DNA from: Pseudomonadota bacterium
GTDB taxonomy: Bacteria > Pseudomonadota > Gammaproteobacteria > Burkholderiales > Gallionellaceae
Direction: 5' to 3'
Assembly: GCA_021781695.1 (NCBI GenBank)
Contig: JAJXWG010000130.1
Coordinates: forward strand, 1 to 5,390
DNA: 5,390 nucleotides
Part shown: positions 5,238 through 5,390 of the stretch, piece by piece
Layout of the letters: every line of letters starts with the position of its first letter
How positions within the stretch are numbered: position 1 is the first letter of the stretch
Notes under the pieces: model-generated
Database searches by the model: none
Seen by the model: the letters and a program-made list of their open reading frames with translations, nothing else
Told to the model about the DNA's origin: nothing
Made by a program: the position numbers and the translations under genes

Positions 5238-5390
5238 ATAAATTGATTTCACCCGTGAACACGCTGATCGCGGGTCCTGTCATCGATACCGTCTCGCCTT
5301 CCCATGCGATGCTCATGGTCCCGCCGTGCGTGGCCACCGTCACCGGACTGTCCAGGAGGCCGCGCCTGATTCCCGCGACCACCGCAGCGC
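5236..5390 (-). CDS. dapF: Diaminopimelate epimerase DapF, C-terminal 50 residues (5' end cut by window)
   Basis: DapF interconverts LL- and meso-diaminopimelate, giving the precursor of lysine and of peptidoglycan cross-links. Only the last 50 codons and two bases of the preceding codon are present, ending in TAA. The fragment begins AAVVAGIRRGLLDSP and continues with VTVATHGGTMSIAW and the ending MTGPAISVFTGEINL. These are characteristic of the DapF C-terminus: AAVVAGIRRGLL follows the second cysteine motif, and the pattern ending in TGPA..VF.GE closes the protein. Both catalytic cysteines lie in the part outside the window, so activity cannot be judged. It is the first visible gene of the minus-strand cluster dapF-DUF484-xerC, whose promoter must lie outside the window or upstream in dapF. 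Confidence 0.93.
   Translation of the reverse strand, partial: AAVVAGIRRGLLDSPVTVATHGGTMSIAWEGETVSMTGPAISVFTGEINL

Noticed and set aside
4603..5241. Plus-strand open frame of 212 codons antisense to the DUF484 gene
   Set aside because: It covers almost exactly the same span as the real gene and has no known motif; the DUF484 signature on the other strand settles the strand.

Overview
The window is ordinary, gene-dense chromosome from a Gram-negative bacterium, most likely a betaproteobacterium (perhaps of the Nitrosomonadales/Gallionella type). That placement is an inference from recognised protein sequences, the adjacent pilT and pilU, the dapF-DUF484-xerC cluster, and GC-rich codon use. 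No database search was possible. I see seven protein-coding genes, two of them cut by the window edges. I see no tRNA, rRNA, CRISPR array, insertion sequence or prophage part, and no gene-free stretch longer than about 60 bases.

Layout from left to right: proC (minus, 3' end missing) and yggS (minus) form a tightly coupled pair with an ATGA stop/start overlap. A 60-bp divergent intergenic region follows. Then come pilT and pilU (plus, 25-bp gap), the paralogous retraction ATPases of type IV pili. pilU meets xerC (minus) head-on, and the two stop codons abut inside one TGATCA hexamer. Reading leftward on the minus strand, the last group is dapF (only its C-terminus is present), a DUF484 gene and xerC, with gaps of only a few bases.

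Functionally there are three units. ProC makes proline from pyrroline-5-carboxylate, and YggS (PLPBP/PROSC family) handles intracellular pyridoxal phosphate. PilT and PilU power pilus retraction, and so twitching motility and often DNA uptake. DapF makes meso-diaminopimelate for lysine and peptidoglycan, DUF484 is of unknown function with a GAF-like look, and XerC is the tyrosine recombinase that resolves chromosome dimers at dif together with XerD. All ATPase and recombinase active-site motifs are intact.

I did not find a previously undescribed system here. The points worth a second look are small-scale: the zero-base convergent pilU/xerC junction, a perfect 11-bp inverted repeat in xerC downstream of that junction, a palindromic TATAAT-bearing element over the pilT start codon, a TATAAT over the pilT stop, and start-site details in DUF484 and xerC.
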